Numbered from the stretch's first letter, positions 1 through 10,431 are shown. The stretch: 64,000 nt of DNA from Anniella stebbinsi (GCA_029215795.1 JARDYH010000003.1:178138382-178202381); one strand, 5' to 3'. The notes: generated from the sequence alone by a model not told the origin. Numbers and translations are program-made.

Positions 1-147
1 TTCAGTGTTATTTCCTGCTTTTTGTTCCACATTGTCCAAAACACCGCAACAAATGCCATTGTGTGTCCTATGAGGTATAAATTCGCAAGAGGAATATAGT
101 GTTACCATGATGGGATCATAATGATTTGACACAAAGTGTAGATCAGA
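1..147 (+). repeat. Local repeat REP-U, right-hand part
   Basis: This AT-rich stretch matches two other places in the window. Bases 25-80 resemble 34930-34995 (shared words such as TCCACATT and GCAACAAATG), and bases 88-147 resemble 37465-37530 (GCAAGAGGAATATA, ATGATTTGACACA, GTGTAGATC). At the other locus the two halves lie 2.5 kb apart, split by an insertion. Here they are joined, so this copy acts as the uninterrupted reference. The element type is unknown and the left end lies outside the window. Confidence 0.6.
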
Positions 148-243
148 CCTCAGTGACAGGCTCAAAGTCACTGGCAATTGGAGACTAGAACGCAGGTCTC
201 CTGAGTACCAGTCCAACACTCTAACCAATGCACCAACATACAT
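148..243 (-). repeat. MIR/CORE-type SINE, decayed 5' half, antisense
   Basis: The text reads as an antisense SINE: a remnant of the 'cccaaagtcac' block, then 'gcaggtctcctgagtacc', then 'agtccaacactctaacc', which is the reverse complement of a tRNA-like head. The same order is much clearer at 5221-5460. Only the tRNA-derived head and part of the body remain. It is decayed and non-coding. Confidence 0.6.
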
Positions 244-832
244 GGAGAGTATGTTGAAACAGTTTGAGAGTACTTTAACTGGCCATATTTTGCAGCTCAG
301 GGATGGTGTTAGAATAATGGATTGCAATGTCGTTTACTTCATATTTGATTGTTTTCACCAGTGAGAATTTCCCCTTGAAACAACACCAGTTTTGAGGCTA
401 TCCTTTTTGGGAGGGGGGGGGGGTCTGTGTGGATTTTTACAGTTGATTTTGATTCCCCTTTTCTTTTGTGGGAGAAACCTCCCACCCTTAACTCTCCCCA
501 TGGTTTGCTTCTACCACCAGAGCATTGCAGGGGAGGCACTAGACCAGAAAGTGGGGTAAGGAGAGGGGAAGGGGATTCAGGTAGATTGGAGGGGTAAGGA
601 GAATGAATGGTCAAGTGGCAGAGGATTCTTTTCCATCTCGGATTAAAATCCAAACCAGAGAAGAATTTAGAAGAGCACTCATATGTCCAGAAACACAAGT
701 CTTGGTGACATCACTAGAAATAAAAGTATATTTAGCTATTGTGGGAAAAGGTAGCAGGACATGCGAGTGAAATTTTCCCCAGTGTAATTGCTACTAGCAT
801 CACAGTTAAAGCAGGCTTTTTAAATGTGGCCT

Positions 833-852
833 TCTCTCTCTCTCTCTCTCTC
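833..852. repeat. (CT)n microsatellite
   Basis: About ten CT dinucleotides in an otherwise ordinary AT-rich interval. Nothing else is recognised from 246 to 1310; the ORFs there look like chance frames. Confidence 0.9.
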
Positions 853-1310
853 GCTGTCTCTGCATTAATGGACAGCTCCTGCACTCAAGGTTTAATTTTG
901 TTGCCTTGATGAACAGTTGCTCAAGTCACAGACTAAATAAAAGCCAGATTATCCTCTATTAATTAGCAGTAAAAGCCTGATAGGAAGTTCTGTTAGCCTG
1001 TACAATGATCTTCTGAAGCAAGTGTTGCAAGCATCCTAATTTAAACATATTTATAAACCAGTCTGGGAAAAACACCTTCCCCTCCCCCATTCATCCCTCA
1101 GTACAACCATCTCAAGGAATAATCCCATTCTAGAAGGTGGAAGGGTAATGGCCTTGTTTGGCCCATGGCTCCAAGTTAACCCAACAGAAAGCAACGTCTG
1201 AAATGTAACATTACCACAGATGCTTGGAAATGCAGGTAATTTAGCATTCAGATCCATATACATGCAACACATAGGAAGGTAAGTCCTGAGATCATTTTGT
1301 GTGTGGAAAT

Positions 1311-1434
1311 TTGGGTGCAATCCTATGCAAGTTTAGACAGGAAAACGTCCTACAACTCTCAGCATGTCTGGCTTGGGAATGCTGGGAGTTGTAGGAATTT
1401 TTCATGTCCAAACATGAATAGGATCACACCCTTA
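1311..1434. mobile_element. PAL-P palindromic MITE
   Basis: A near-complete inverted repeat. The left arm runs GGGTGCAATCCTATG, TTTAGACAG, then CTACAACTC and CAGCATG. The right arm returns as ATGCTGGGAGTTGTAG, then ATGTCCAAACATG, ATAGGAT and CACCCTTA. There is no coding capacity. Four more copies or halves lie at 15090, 25031, 26455 and 55133, which makes it a multi-copy palindromic element rather than a local accident. The superfamily is uncertain and no clear target duplication was seen. Confidence 0.8.
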
Positions 1435-1784
1435 GGGTGTTTTAACAAGGACACTTTTTTGTGTGTACCTCCTCACCCTTTCTGAGAACTTGTGATGAGG
1501 ATAATTGGCTGTTTTGAAATCTGATTTACAATCACCAAAATGCGTCTAACTTGAACGAGTTAAAAGGGATGTGCATTTTTTCTCTTCCAGTGAGCAAACA
1601 CAAAACATTTAGAGGGTGGCTTACATAAAATAAGCTAATAAGCAATTAAAATCAATTATTTAGAATAAACAAATTCACATTAAAAATAGTTCAATAATGT
1701 ATTTAAAGGTTAATTAAACATCTGGGTACCAGGTTATTTGCCTGGTACTGAAAAGAGACAGAAATCTTTGTCATGTGAACCTTG

Positions 1785-1792
1785 GATAGTAT
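1785..1792. repeat. 8-bp target site duplication (left) of hAT-L copy 1
   Basis: GATAGTAT lies directly before the terminal TAGGCTGACC and is repeated exactly at 4813-4820, directly after GGTCACCCTA. Confidence 0.92.
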
Positions 1793-2647
1793 TAGGCTGA
1801 CCATATTTTGGAAACCAAAAAGGAGGACAACATGGCCGCCCCTCCAAGGGGGCGTGCCCACCCAAACATGGCCTTGGTCACACGTCTGATTTCACAGCAC
1901 ATAATTAAACAAACTTGTACTACATAACATCTTAATGTTAAAATCACTGAAATAAAGAACAAGTGAGACATTCAAAGACATTTGTAGCTCTTGCTGTACT
2001 TTGAAGCTTTTGCCATACTCTGTGTGATACAATCTCCCCTTCCCTCAGGTATCTTTTTTGACTGCAAATCCTTCACTGGATGACCATAGTCTCAACTTCC
2101 CTAACATTTAACACTCTTTCCCCATCACCTTTCTCAAATCCATACTTACAGATTCAGCATACTGCTACCACTGAATAAGTGCAGAAAAAACGAGTACAAC
2201 AAACTAGCATTCAGAAAGAATATAAAATACTATCCCCCTGCAAACAAAAGCCATGGAACAAAATGGACTAACAGCTTCCCTCCTTTTATCCAAATATCTC
2301 CTGAATTTACACTGCCTCAGTGTGCAGAGAACAGAGATTCCAATCAGGGACCCAAAGAAAACTGGCCAAAGAAACCTCAGAAACAGGTCCCATTGATTTC
2401 AATGAAGCTTACTCCCAGATAAATGAATATAGGATTGCAGCCACTTAACATCTGTGCATCTTTCTCTAGCAAGTGCAAGCCCCTTCTGTCAAGGACAACT
2501 GTGCACTCACAGAACCTGGCCTCATGGATCATGCAACCAGCAGGTGCTCTCCAGAAAGATGCTTTCAGAGCCTAGGAGATCCAGACACATTCAGACAAGA
2601 CACACTATGCACTCACATATTATCTTGCTGGGACAGAACAATTCCCA

Positions 2648-2719
2648 GAATGACCAGATACAAAACAGGACAGGGCTCCTGCAACTTTAATTGTTGTGAT
2701 GAAGAGGGAATTTCACCAT
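2648..2719 (+). mobile_element. hAT-D terminal fragment inside hAT-L
   Basis: About 72 bp matching the end of the hAT-D monomer at 61480: TGACCAGATACAAAA, CAGGGCTCCTGCA, CTTTAATTGTTGTGATGAAG, GGGAATTTCACCA. It stops abruptly at a G-rich run. It is either an old insertion or an inherited part of hAT-L. The second hAT-L copy diverges at about this point (52555). Confidence 0.75.
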
Positions 2720-3251
2720 GTTGGGGGGAGGGAGGAATCCACAAAGCCACACTGTAAAATAATCATAATCACAATCTCAAAGCCATACAGAAAAGAAATG
2801 TTTGGAACCGAGCTGAAAGTTGTGAGTACATATATCCCTTCACATGTAGTATAATAATCATCATCACCTGCATCAGCACAAAAGCAGTTTTGGAGCCACA
2901 TTTTTTTTTTTAAAATCATCATCATCCACACACACCTCACACACGGTCACCAAAGGCAATAAAAAATAAAATCTACATACCCCTGCATACCCACCCAAAG
3001 TGGGGGGAAACCCCACCCTTCCCCAAGACAATTAAAAAAAAAACTCCCCACACACACTTAACCGGGGGGGGGGGGGAGAATAAAAATCCACCCTACACTC
3101 ATCCAAGGCAAAATAATCATAATCATAATCATAATGGCTAAAAATAGAATACAAATTCACCATGCACCAACATACTCACCCATGGCAAAACTGATAATAG
3201 TTTTTAAATTCACCCAAGGCAACCCACTCTCTACACACATTCACCCAATTA

Positions 3252-3403
3252 AGAGTCTATCTACACTACTGCTATAAAACATTTTTAAATGGTTTAAAAC
3301 GGTTTATAACAGTTTTGAGAACTGTTGGGGCCCAGGACACGCTCCACAGACAGTTTTCAAAACGTTTCCAAAGTGTTTTATCCTGCGTGTGTAGATAGGC
3401 TCT
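3252..3403. mobile_element. MITE-B copy, nested in hAT-L
   Basis: Terminal inverted repeats AGAGTCTATCTACAC and GTGTAGATAGGCTCT bracket 152 bp. The core, 'CTGTTGGGGCCCAGGACAC' followed by 'ACAGTTTTCAAAACG', is shared with copies at 10304, 43030 and 60297. It is non-coding. The TIRs of this copy are longer than those of its relatives and match at 14 of 15 positions. Confidence 0.8.
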
Positions 3404-4322
3404 AATTCATCAAAATCAGTACCCAAAGAATGGAGAGAAAATCAGTAACAACTTATTTCATCATTGCAGCCAGAGATAAAATCCAATCTACCCCCCAACA
3501 CCCCACTAGACTTAGATTGCAGCTAGAGACAGTTCATTTGGCCTGCATTACTTTAACACACACAAACCACACACACAGGCGCACACAGGAGCAGCAATTC
3601 CCAGGTTGGCGCAGAGCGGAGGAACGTGCCAGTCCTTCTATTTTAAAAAGGGGGGAGATTAAGTTGAGGTAGTGCACTAGGTTAAAAAAGTCAGTTGAAG
3701 CCAAACCGTATTACCTGGTGGTTGGAGGGGATGAGGCACCCTCAGTGTAAAGCCCCCCTCTCTCTAGGTCTAGGGAGCAGGAAAATAAAATACCATCAGC
3801 CGCCCCAGCAGCCCCACTGGCCAGGCCCTGGCTAAGCAAACAGGGAGGGACCACGTCGGCCCAGGTGGAAGCGAACCCAGGTAGTGGCTGCAGCCGTAAT
3901 AACCCACATGCTGGCTGGAGGCCCGAGCGCCGGGAAGAAGCCCGAGCAGCGGCTGAATCAAACCGCGTGCAAGGCGCGGCTGTGGAAGATGAGGAGGAGG
4001 ACGGGGCAGGCGGCGCTGGCTGGAGGCCCAGGCGCCGACGGGAGCAAGTTTGGGCGAGCCGCATGCAGTGCACGCGGAGGCTGAAAACGGAGGGGAGCTG
4101 AACAAAGAGCAACCAAATTGCCATGTGCTCATAAAAACGGGGAGGAGGCGCCCTAACTGGCCCGGGCAGGCACAAGGTGAGCCACGAGCACCGCCGCTGC
4201 TTTACCTCCTCCGCCACCGCTGCCGCTTCTCTCTTCATGCCCCACTGCTTCAGCGTCCTCCTCTGCTGCTTCTCCACCACCAATTCTACGCTGCTGCTGC
4301 CACCGCCACCGGTTCTGCTCGG

Positions 4323-4494
4323 GTCTCCTCCTCCTCCTCCTCCATCCGTCCGTCCGTCCGTCTTCTCCTCCTCCTCCTCCGTCTGTCTTCTTCTTCTCCT
4401 CCTCTGTCTGTCTTCTTCTCTTCCTCCGTCTGTCTTCTTCTTCTTCTTCTTCTTCTTCTTCTTCTCCTCCTCCTCCTCCTCCTCCTCCTCCTCT
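4323..4494. repeat. Pyrimidine tract (TCC/TTC)n
   Basis: About 170 bp of almost pure C and T on the + strand, with TCC, TTC, TCCG and CTGT sub-repeats. The opposite strand is purine-only and creates artefactual poly-Glu/poly-Lys frames. It lies inside the GC-rich right third of hAT-L. Mirror-like purine/pyrimidine tracts of this kind can form triplex (H-DNA). Confidence 0.9.
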
Positions 4495-4639
4495 GCCATT
4501 GCCGCTCTCATCGCAGCAGCCCGGGCCCTGCTGCTGCTTCTGCTCTAAAAAGCCCCTGATCGGCCCGGGGAATGGGCTAGAATGATGCGCACCCGGAAGT
4601 GCGGGCGCGCGTCGTTCCTGCCTCTTCCCTCGCCGATCT

Positions 4640-4687
4640 GGGCCTTGTTCTTGGCCAGCGCAACCGCGCTAGCCAAGAACAAGGCCC
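4640..4687. other. Subterminal hairpin of hAT-L
   Basis: A 21-bp stem with one mismatch: the left arm is GGGCCTTGTTCTTGGCCAGCG and the right arm reads CGCTAGCCAAGAACAAGGCCC. The six-base loop is CAACCG. It sits about 125 bp from the right end of hAT-L. Confidence 0.9.
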
Positions 4688-4812
4688 GGATGGCACGGGA
4701 GAGGTCCAATTTTTCCGGACTTTGGGGGATATTTTAAAATTTCCCCCCCGGACTCAAATTTGGCCCCTTTTCCCGGACTTGTCTGGGGGGATCCGAACGT
4801 CTGGTCACCCTA

Positions 4813-4820
4813 GATAGTAT
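4813..4820. repeat. 8-bp target site duplication (right) of hAT-L copy 1
   Basis: GATAGTAT follows GGTCACCCTA directly and equals 1785-1792. Removing the element rejoins a plausible empty site, CTTGGATAGTATCCAATTC. Confidence 0.92.
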
Positions 4821-5220
4821 CCAATTCTACCCATGCGCCAGCAGGACCCACTGCCAGTGTAACAGGAAGCTCTCAGTTCCTAAAGCAACTGAAAATAGCA
4901 CAAACACATTCATTTCTAAAACAAGGCAGATCAGTGGAACTCACAGAAGGGGAGCTCCACTGACTTGTGCTGTTCTGGAAAAGAGGGAAGCATCTGGGGT
5001 TGCTTTAGGAAATTCCAGCTTCCTACTGCATTGGGGGTGGGTCCTTCAGGTGCAACAGAATGAGCAGAGGCACAGCAGCAATATTGGATGCTGCCCCTTG
5101 TGAGCATTTGACCAACAGGAGGCCACACCCAAAAAAGGTCCTGTCTTGGAAGGTGAGTATCCCAGAGGAGGGCCTCAGAAGAAGATTTGTTGTGTGGGTA
5201 GGTTCAAATAACCCCACATG

Positions 5221-5460
5221 TTTGTTTATTTAGTTCATAACATTTATATCCCACCTTTCTTCCTCTTGCAAGGAACCCAAGGCAGCTTACATGATCCTCC
5301 TCCTCTTCATTTTATCCTCAAAACAACCCTGTGAGGTAGGTAAGGCTGTGACTCATTGACTGGCCCAAAGTCACCCAGTGAGCTTCATGGCCAAGTGGGG
5401 ACTAGAACTCAGATCTTCTGAGTCCCAGTCCAACACTCTAACCACTAAACCACACTGGCT
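5221..5460 (-). repeat. MIR/CORE-type SINE with L2-like tail, antisense
   Basis: A nearly full-length antisense SINE. In antisense order it shows an L2-like 3' tail (TTTATATCCCACCTTTC, CCAAGGCAGCTTACATG), a core (CAACCCTGTGAGGTAGGTAAG), the block CCCAAAGTCACCCAGTGAGC, and the reverse complement of a tRNA-like head (TCCAACACTCTAACCACTAA). Such SINEs use L2 reverse transcriptase through the shared tail, which fits the L2 copies here. It is non-coding. Sense or decayed relatives occur at 148, 12062, 27044 and 28845. Confidence 0.88.
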
Positions 5461-5598
5461 TTTTCTTCATTTTTAAAATACACAGGCAGGTACATGTCTT
5501 GCTTCATTTTAAAATGTATTTTAATTGAAGTATTTCTAAACTTTTAAGTTTACTGAATTTATACATGTCTGGTCAGAAGACCCGTTAGTTATTGGGTC

Positions 5599-5634
5599 TT
5601 ACTCCCAGGTAACTGTGCATAGGATTGCAGCCTA
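5599..5634 (+). repeat. Short fragment ending AGGATTGCAGCCTAA
   Basis: The motif TTACTCCCAGGTAA, then GCATAGGATTGCAGCC, also occurs at 2405-2443 and 52360-52398 inside both hAT-L copies. It looks like one end of a dispersed element. The surrounding intervals 4821-5220 and 5461-6127 show no other recognisable feature. Confidence 0.5.
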
Positions 5635-6127
5635 AATGGTTAAATCTGTAGTACTGAAAAATGATAGTTCAAAAGAACACTTCTCCTAACTAGTGAAGCA
5701 AGGACACAAGTAAATTTCTGAGGACAGCAAAACTGCCACATGATTTGTCTTGTCCTTGCCAACATCCTGGCTAGCTGCCTTAGGCATGCTATCAAGCTCT
5801 TATACATCCCTAAAGACAGTTAAACCTTAAAAAAGCACTCAAAAACTTGCTGCTAAATTTGCATTTTCTCTTGGCAGTTATGCCTACACTGGAGTCAGAA
5901 AAGAGCAGTGGCTGGCTTGCAAATCCTATTGAACAGGTCACCCACCCATTGTGGCTTTCCAAAAGGCTTACAGGTTTTGAAAGCTTAACTAGCTACCTTC
6001 ACTCTTTTTATTTACCAGGAACAAAGAATAAATATTGATATTTGAATGCAAATAAATGTAAGTTGCTCCTGCAAGTTCTAGCTGGATTTGAATACTTTCC
6101 TCAGGGCTACTTCCTGAGTTACTTTCC

Positions 6128-6447
6128 TAGGCTGACCATATGAAAAGGAGGACAGGGCTCCTGTAACTTTAACAGTTGTAGAGAAAAGGGAATTTCAGCT
6201 GATGTCATTTGTATGCAACTAGTTCCTGGTGAAATTCCCTCTTCATCACAACAGTTAAAGCTGCAGGGGTCCTGCCCTCTTTTGTATATGGTCACTCTAG
6301 CATAGTGCATGCACCTTTAACTGTTGTGATGAAGAGGGAATTTCACCAGGAACTAACTGCATACAAATGACACCGGCTGAAATTCCCTTTTCTCTACAAC
6401 TGTTAAAGTTACATGAGCCCTGTCCTCCTTTTCATATGGTCAGCCTA
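6128..6447 (+). mobile_element. hAT-D palindromic dimer, copy 1 (320 bp)
   Basis: The element starts TAGGCTGACCATATGAAAAG and ends with its reverse complement, CTTTTCATATGGTCAGCCTA. Arms of about 130 bp are nearly perfect inverted copies, separated by a ~50-bp centre that keeps the other monomer end (GTATATGGTCACTCTAG) and CATAGTGCATGCAC. It is therefore a monomer, such as the one at 61480, joined head-to-head to a truncated inverted monomer. The same architecture recurs at 23337, 33041 and 36835. It is non-coding; a hAT class is inferred from 8-bp duplications at other copies. No convincing duplication flanks this one. Confidence 0.88.
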
Positions 6448-6907
6448 TCTAAACAATAGGTAAGTTTCTATGAGCTTCTCTACATTAAGGGGAAATCATG
6501 TTTCTTACCCGGGGCTTTTGTGCTTCTTGCATTTTGGCATGATTATTATGGGCTGCATTATACAAGCAGAGAGAGGAGACCACCTGGAATTGAATTGAAT
6601 ACTTCCCTTCCATTCACTTTAATGAGACAGCGCCATCTAGTGATGGAAGATCCCCTTTTTCAGGATGTTACCATTTTAAAAGTATTATTTTCATGCCAGA
6701 ATTGCCAGGGGATACCGCGGGAGACGTCTTGGTTGCTGACAATGTCATGTAAGAGACCCCCAAACTTTTGTGAATGTTTAGAGGAGCCCTATAACTCAGT
6801 TCAGTACCTGAAAACATAATGTGGGAGCCTACATTGGGAGATGAAACTATGAAATTATCTAAGTGGTTGGAGGGGCCAGAGGCAAATGGCATGGTCTAGG
6901 GCAGTAG

Positions 6908-6998
6908 TGGGCAGAAGATAGATCCGCAGATGTTTGGAACTTCAACTGCCAGGACTTCCTGCCAGCATGGCCAATGGGAGTTGAAGTTCCAAACATTG
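6908..6998. mobile_element. Small palindromic repeat (GGGCAGAAG type), copy 1
   Basis: It begins GGGCAGAAGATAGATC and contains a perfect 18-bp stem: ATGTTTGGAACTTCAACT at 6930-6947 against AGTTGAAGTTCCAAACAT at 6979-6996. A related, complete copy lies at 15597-15724. It is non-coding. No other feature is seen from 6448 to 6907 or from 7001 to 7292. Confidence 0.7.
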
Positions 6999-7290
6999 CT
7001 AAAAAATGTAGCTCAGCAAACTCCCATTTTTAAAGAGGTTTGGTCTGCAAACGCTCATTTCTCCATGAACCTTTCCTACACAAAGACTTTAGCTTGTCTT
7101 TCCAAGGCCTAATGTCACATTATATTTTGTTTTGTTAAAATTAACAAGTTCTATGGATCATAATGCAGGGTATTCAGTGTCTGACATGTGAACTTGACTG
7201 GATTAATTGCTAAAGGAAGGCAATGAGCACATATGATTAATGCTGCGGAGAAACATTTTTTTTCTGATGTGAGATCCAGCAGGATTGTTT

Positions 7291-7292
<2 letters not shown>

Positions 7293-7325
<33 letters not shown>
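7293..7325. repeat. (GT)n microsatellite
   Basis: About 16 uninterrupted GT dinucleotides. Confidence 0.95.
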
Positions 7326-7326
<1 letters not shown>

Positions 7327-7640
7327 CAGGGTTGAACTTAATTGGCATGCTATTTTTACATCTTTGCAGACATGGGGGATGCAGCTACATTACATTTTGT
7401 ACCCTGAGAACCATGAAAAAATGGAAAATTATGTTCCTATTACTGAGTGGGGAAGGAAAGATGGATGAGTATATTGAGGGATATTGTTGTTATTGTTATA
7501 TCATAAGAAATTCAATGAACTTTAATTAAAATAATTCTTTTAATAATTATATTTTATCCTGATGTTTGGCTCAAGAGTCTCCAAAGACTCAAACACCTGT
7601 AAAATACATTGTAAAATACATTTTAAAATTCATTCAACGT

Positions 7641-7683
7641 TTATCTATATCTATATCTATATATATACACATATCTATCTATC

Positions 7684-7725
<42 letters not shown>

Positions 7726-7727
7726 AT

Positions 7728-7756
<29 letters not shown>
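7641..7756. repeat. Compound (TATC)n(CA)n microsatellite
   Basis: Irregular TATC/TATA units are followed by about a dozen clean TATC units and about 12 CA dinucleotides. The overlapping ORFs (repeated Ser-Ile-Tyr-Leu, then Thr-His) are artefacts of this repeat. Confidence 0.95.
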
Positions 7757-7758
<2 letters not shown>

Positions 7759-9067
7759 AGAACAATAAGATAAGCATTAAAATATATATTCAGCTCTCTC
7801 ATTCCAAAGCATGGTGGAATAAAAAGACCTTTGCCTGTCATTTTAAATGAAGAAGAATCCAGGTTAGCTTTCTACAAATATACCGCTGTACAAAGGACAA
7901 TGCCCTAAAAGTCTAACTGAGGTCAACTTTAATGTCATTGCTCCTCCAGACCAGAGAATGTCAGAGTTACCAATTTGTCTTGTCATGCGCCAGGCTCTCC
8001 CTTTCTCTCTCTCATGGCCGTCTCCCACCTCCAATCTCAGCTATATCTGTGCAGGGCAGGAACAGTCAAAACAGGACAAATGCTTCTCTCACAATTAATG
8101 TAATTCATAATAGACATTCAAAGCATGCTGTGAATGTTATTCATGTGCCTATTAGAAACCACCACAATAGTTGAATGCTAACGGCAAACAATAAGTTGTA
8201 CAGTGAAACTTATGTGAATTAAAATGTTGCCTCATGAAACAAAGGTGCCTATAGTTACCAGGCCCGGGACTGTCTCTTCTTTTCTAATTATTTCCTTTGA
8301 CTCTAATTCTAATGGTAAACATTAAAAAGGGCATGCCAAACCAGTACATTTCAAGGCACTAAAATGCCCTCCGATATATTCAATAGACCTTTCCTCAAAC
8401 AGTACATGAGAGATTTGTTAATGGCCTCATCACAATGTCTAATACATGCATTTATTCTTAAATGGACACCAGTGGAATATGTATAAAGGCATTCAGGATA
8501 TCAGCATTCTAAGGAGTGAGTATAGGCTGGGATCCTTCACAATGAACTGAAAGCAGACTGAACACTATCATAATCAAGTCCAAGGAAGATTGCTACGTGA
8601 GATTTCAGCGTTATGCACATGCATCTGGAGATGCCAATTCTACCAAAAAAGATCTGGGGAGTCCACTGGGCTCCGTGCCCAGGTTGAAAAAGATCCAGCA
8701 CCAGATCTGATCCCTTTGATGCCTCCAGGTTCTGGTACAAGGCATTGATGTTACCACACACCAGAGCTCAGAGGCTTCAGTTCTTGCTGTGAAGGAGGCA
8801 ACCTCTACTGCCTTCCACTTTGAATTAGTAATCAGAGGTGGAAAGAAAAGCAGAGAAGGCTTTATTTATGTTGAAAAGAACCACAGCAGGGACACAAGTA
8901 CAGGATGTTGTCACCATGCATATGAAGTATATCCAGAGATGCTTGGAACAGTAAGAAACACAATGCCTATTCCCCCCCCGGCATCCCGAAATGCATTGCA
9001 CACACATCTCCATATCCAGAAGCATCTGGAGCTTAAGGCCTTCTTTGCAAAAGACACATCTCTATTT
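7757..9067. other. No recognisable gene or repeat
   Basis: AT-rich sequence without a family I recognise, without long open frames, and without internal duplication visible by eye. The short ORFs near 8537-9112 occur on both strands and lack domains. It is probably single-copy intergenic or intronic DNA. Confidence 0.5.
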
Positions 9068-9401
9068 GCAGGGCTGCCAGAGGATGGTCCTCTATTTGGA
9101 GGTGTCCTCTAATGGAATGGCTGTCCAGGCCAAATCCAGTTTAAATGTAAAACACCATAAGAATGGAGCAGAGAGGCCTCAAAGTTTCCCATCAACAGTA
9201 CCACCTGGATAGCAGATGAAGTAGGCACACGGTCACCTGGACACAGCCTTCCCCACTATGTGAGACATAGTGTTTTGCTGTTTCAATTATAATCCTTATG
9301 TCTAAATTTGCAGCTATACATATTAATCAGTACATACAAATTTTGTGCAGCTTTGTTCTGTTTTGTCCCTCCTTTTTGGTGATGTGTAAGTGGCCACCCT
9401 A
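9068..9401. mobile_element. TIR element with AAGTGGCCACCCTA end, left end lost
   Basis: The right end, AAGTGGCCACCCTA, is hAT-like. The body (CCAGTTTAAA, 'CCCATCAACAGTA', 'CACCTGGATAGCAGA', 'GCTATACATATTAAT', 'TTTTTGGTGATG') matches 40443-40827. The expected left end is not present, so this copy looks 5'-truncated. It is non-coding. Confidence 0.65.
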
Positions 9402-9461
9402 CATCTAACATCAAGTGAGTAGATGTCTGCTCATGTGATAGGACCTTCTCCTCCTCTCCAT

Positions 9462-9660
9462 TTAATTTCATTTCATTCATTTATTACATTTCTATACCGC
9501 CCCATAGCTGAAGCTCTCGGGGCGGTTTACAAAATGCAAGTTTACAGCAGAAATATCACCAACAAATTCAACAAAATACTACAACAATATTTAACAATAT
9601 ACTAAACAACAATATCACAATAATACTCAAAAATATACTAACTACAAGTTTACAGCAAAA
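9462..9660 (-). mobile_element. L2 3' end, antisense, 5'-truncated
   Basis: It starts with a degenerate TTTA/TTCA tail in antisense. Next comes a hairpin, ACCGCCCC (9496-9503) against GGGGCGGT (9519-9526), with CATAGCTGAAGCTCTC between. The same hairpin precedes the tails of the L2 copies at 14.8, 30.7 and 61.9 kb. A 3' untranslated region rich in ACAA follows. No coding part remains. The interval 9691-10303 holds nothing recognisable. Confidence 0.75.
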
Positions 9661-10303
9661 CAGAACAGATAAGGAAAAAAAAAACATGAAATGCTGTTTA
9701 CAAAGTTGTATGTGAATAGTTTTTAAAAAAAATCAAAATGTCAGAAAAAACTGACATGTGCTTCATGGCACCAAGTTCAACTCAGGAAGTGGAAATACTT
9801 TTACTATTATGAAATGGAAAGTCCAGAACCAACTAGTAACGCAAATACAAGTAATTAGAGTTGTTTTTATCCCTAGATCTAGATATTGGAAAATAAGTTC
9901 TTCAGTCCCCAAACCCCCAAAATTTGCTCTGGGGACCTCTCTAGCCATCCAGAATAGATTTTGAGGGCACACACATGAGGATGCATGGGAAAGGGAACCA
10001 ACCCCCACCCTGTTCTACTGACAGAATTCTGTTCTAATTGGATTCCATCCTGGGACTGGAGCCCTCCCTACCCCCTCATAGCATCTGAGAAGTCATGCAA
10101 AATGCTGAATGATGTGGCTGACAGCAGGATGGCTACTTACACCTTGCCAAAGAAGAAGAAATGCATCACTAAGACAGAGGACAAAATAGAAAACTGATTT
10201 GCACAACACTTGCCTATTCTAATTTATATGTGCATTAAAAAACAAAATAATTTAAATAGAAACCCAATCCATATCACTACAGTATAGAAAACTTGTGACC
10301 TAG

Positions 10304-10431
10304 GCAGGATCTACACTACTGCTTTAAAATGGTTTATAACAGTAGTGACAACTGTTGGGGCCCAGGACACACTCCATAGACAGTTTTCAAACCGTTTTCA
10401 AAGTGTCATATCCTGCTTGGTGTAAATCTGC
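10304..10431. mobile_element. MITE-B copy
   Basis: It begins GCAGGATCTACACTACTGC and ends TTGGTGTAAATCTGC. The core contains TTTATAACAGTAGTGACAAC and GTTGGGGCCCAGGACACAC. It is non-coding, about 128 bp, and very close to the copy at 60297. Confidence 0.82.

Larger units (their letters stand above)
1793..4812. mobile_element. hAT-L: 3020-bp non-autonomous hAT-like transposon, copy 1
   Basis: The element starts with TAGGCTGACCATATTTTGGA, ends with CTGGTCACCCTA, and is flanked by the exact 8-bp duplication GATAGTAT. Short TIRs plus 8-bp duplications are the hallmark of hAT transposons. No transposase-like frame is present. Its first ~850 bp match 51217-52555, so it is a family and not a one-off. 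The interior is a patchwork: an AT-rich left part, a fragment of the hAT-D family (2648-2719), a MITE-B copy (3252-3403), a GC-rich right third with a pyrimidine tract (4323-4494), and a strong hairpin (4640-4687) near the right end. Chance frames inside, including a Glu/Lys-rich one antisense to the tract, are not genes. Confidence 0.85.

Noticed and set aside
3711..4511. 266-codon minus-strand frame starting with a Glu/Lys-rich stretch
   Set aside because: It is the purine strand of the TCC/TTC tract inside hAT-L. Equally long frames exist on the other strand, and no domain is present.
6128..6447. A CRISPR array or bacterial inverted-repeat system
   Set aside because: The repeats are dispersed vertebrate MITEs, with no regular spacers and no cas genes. 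The repeat mix is reptilian.
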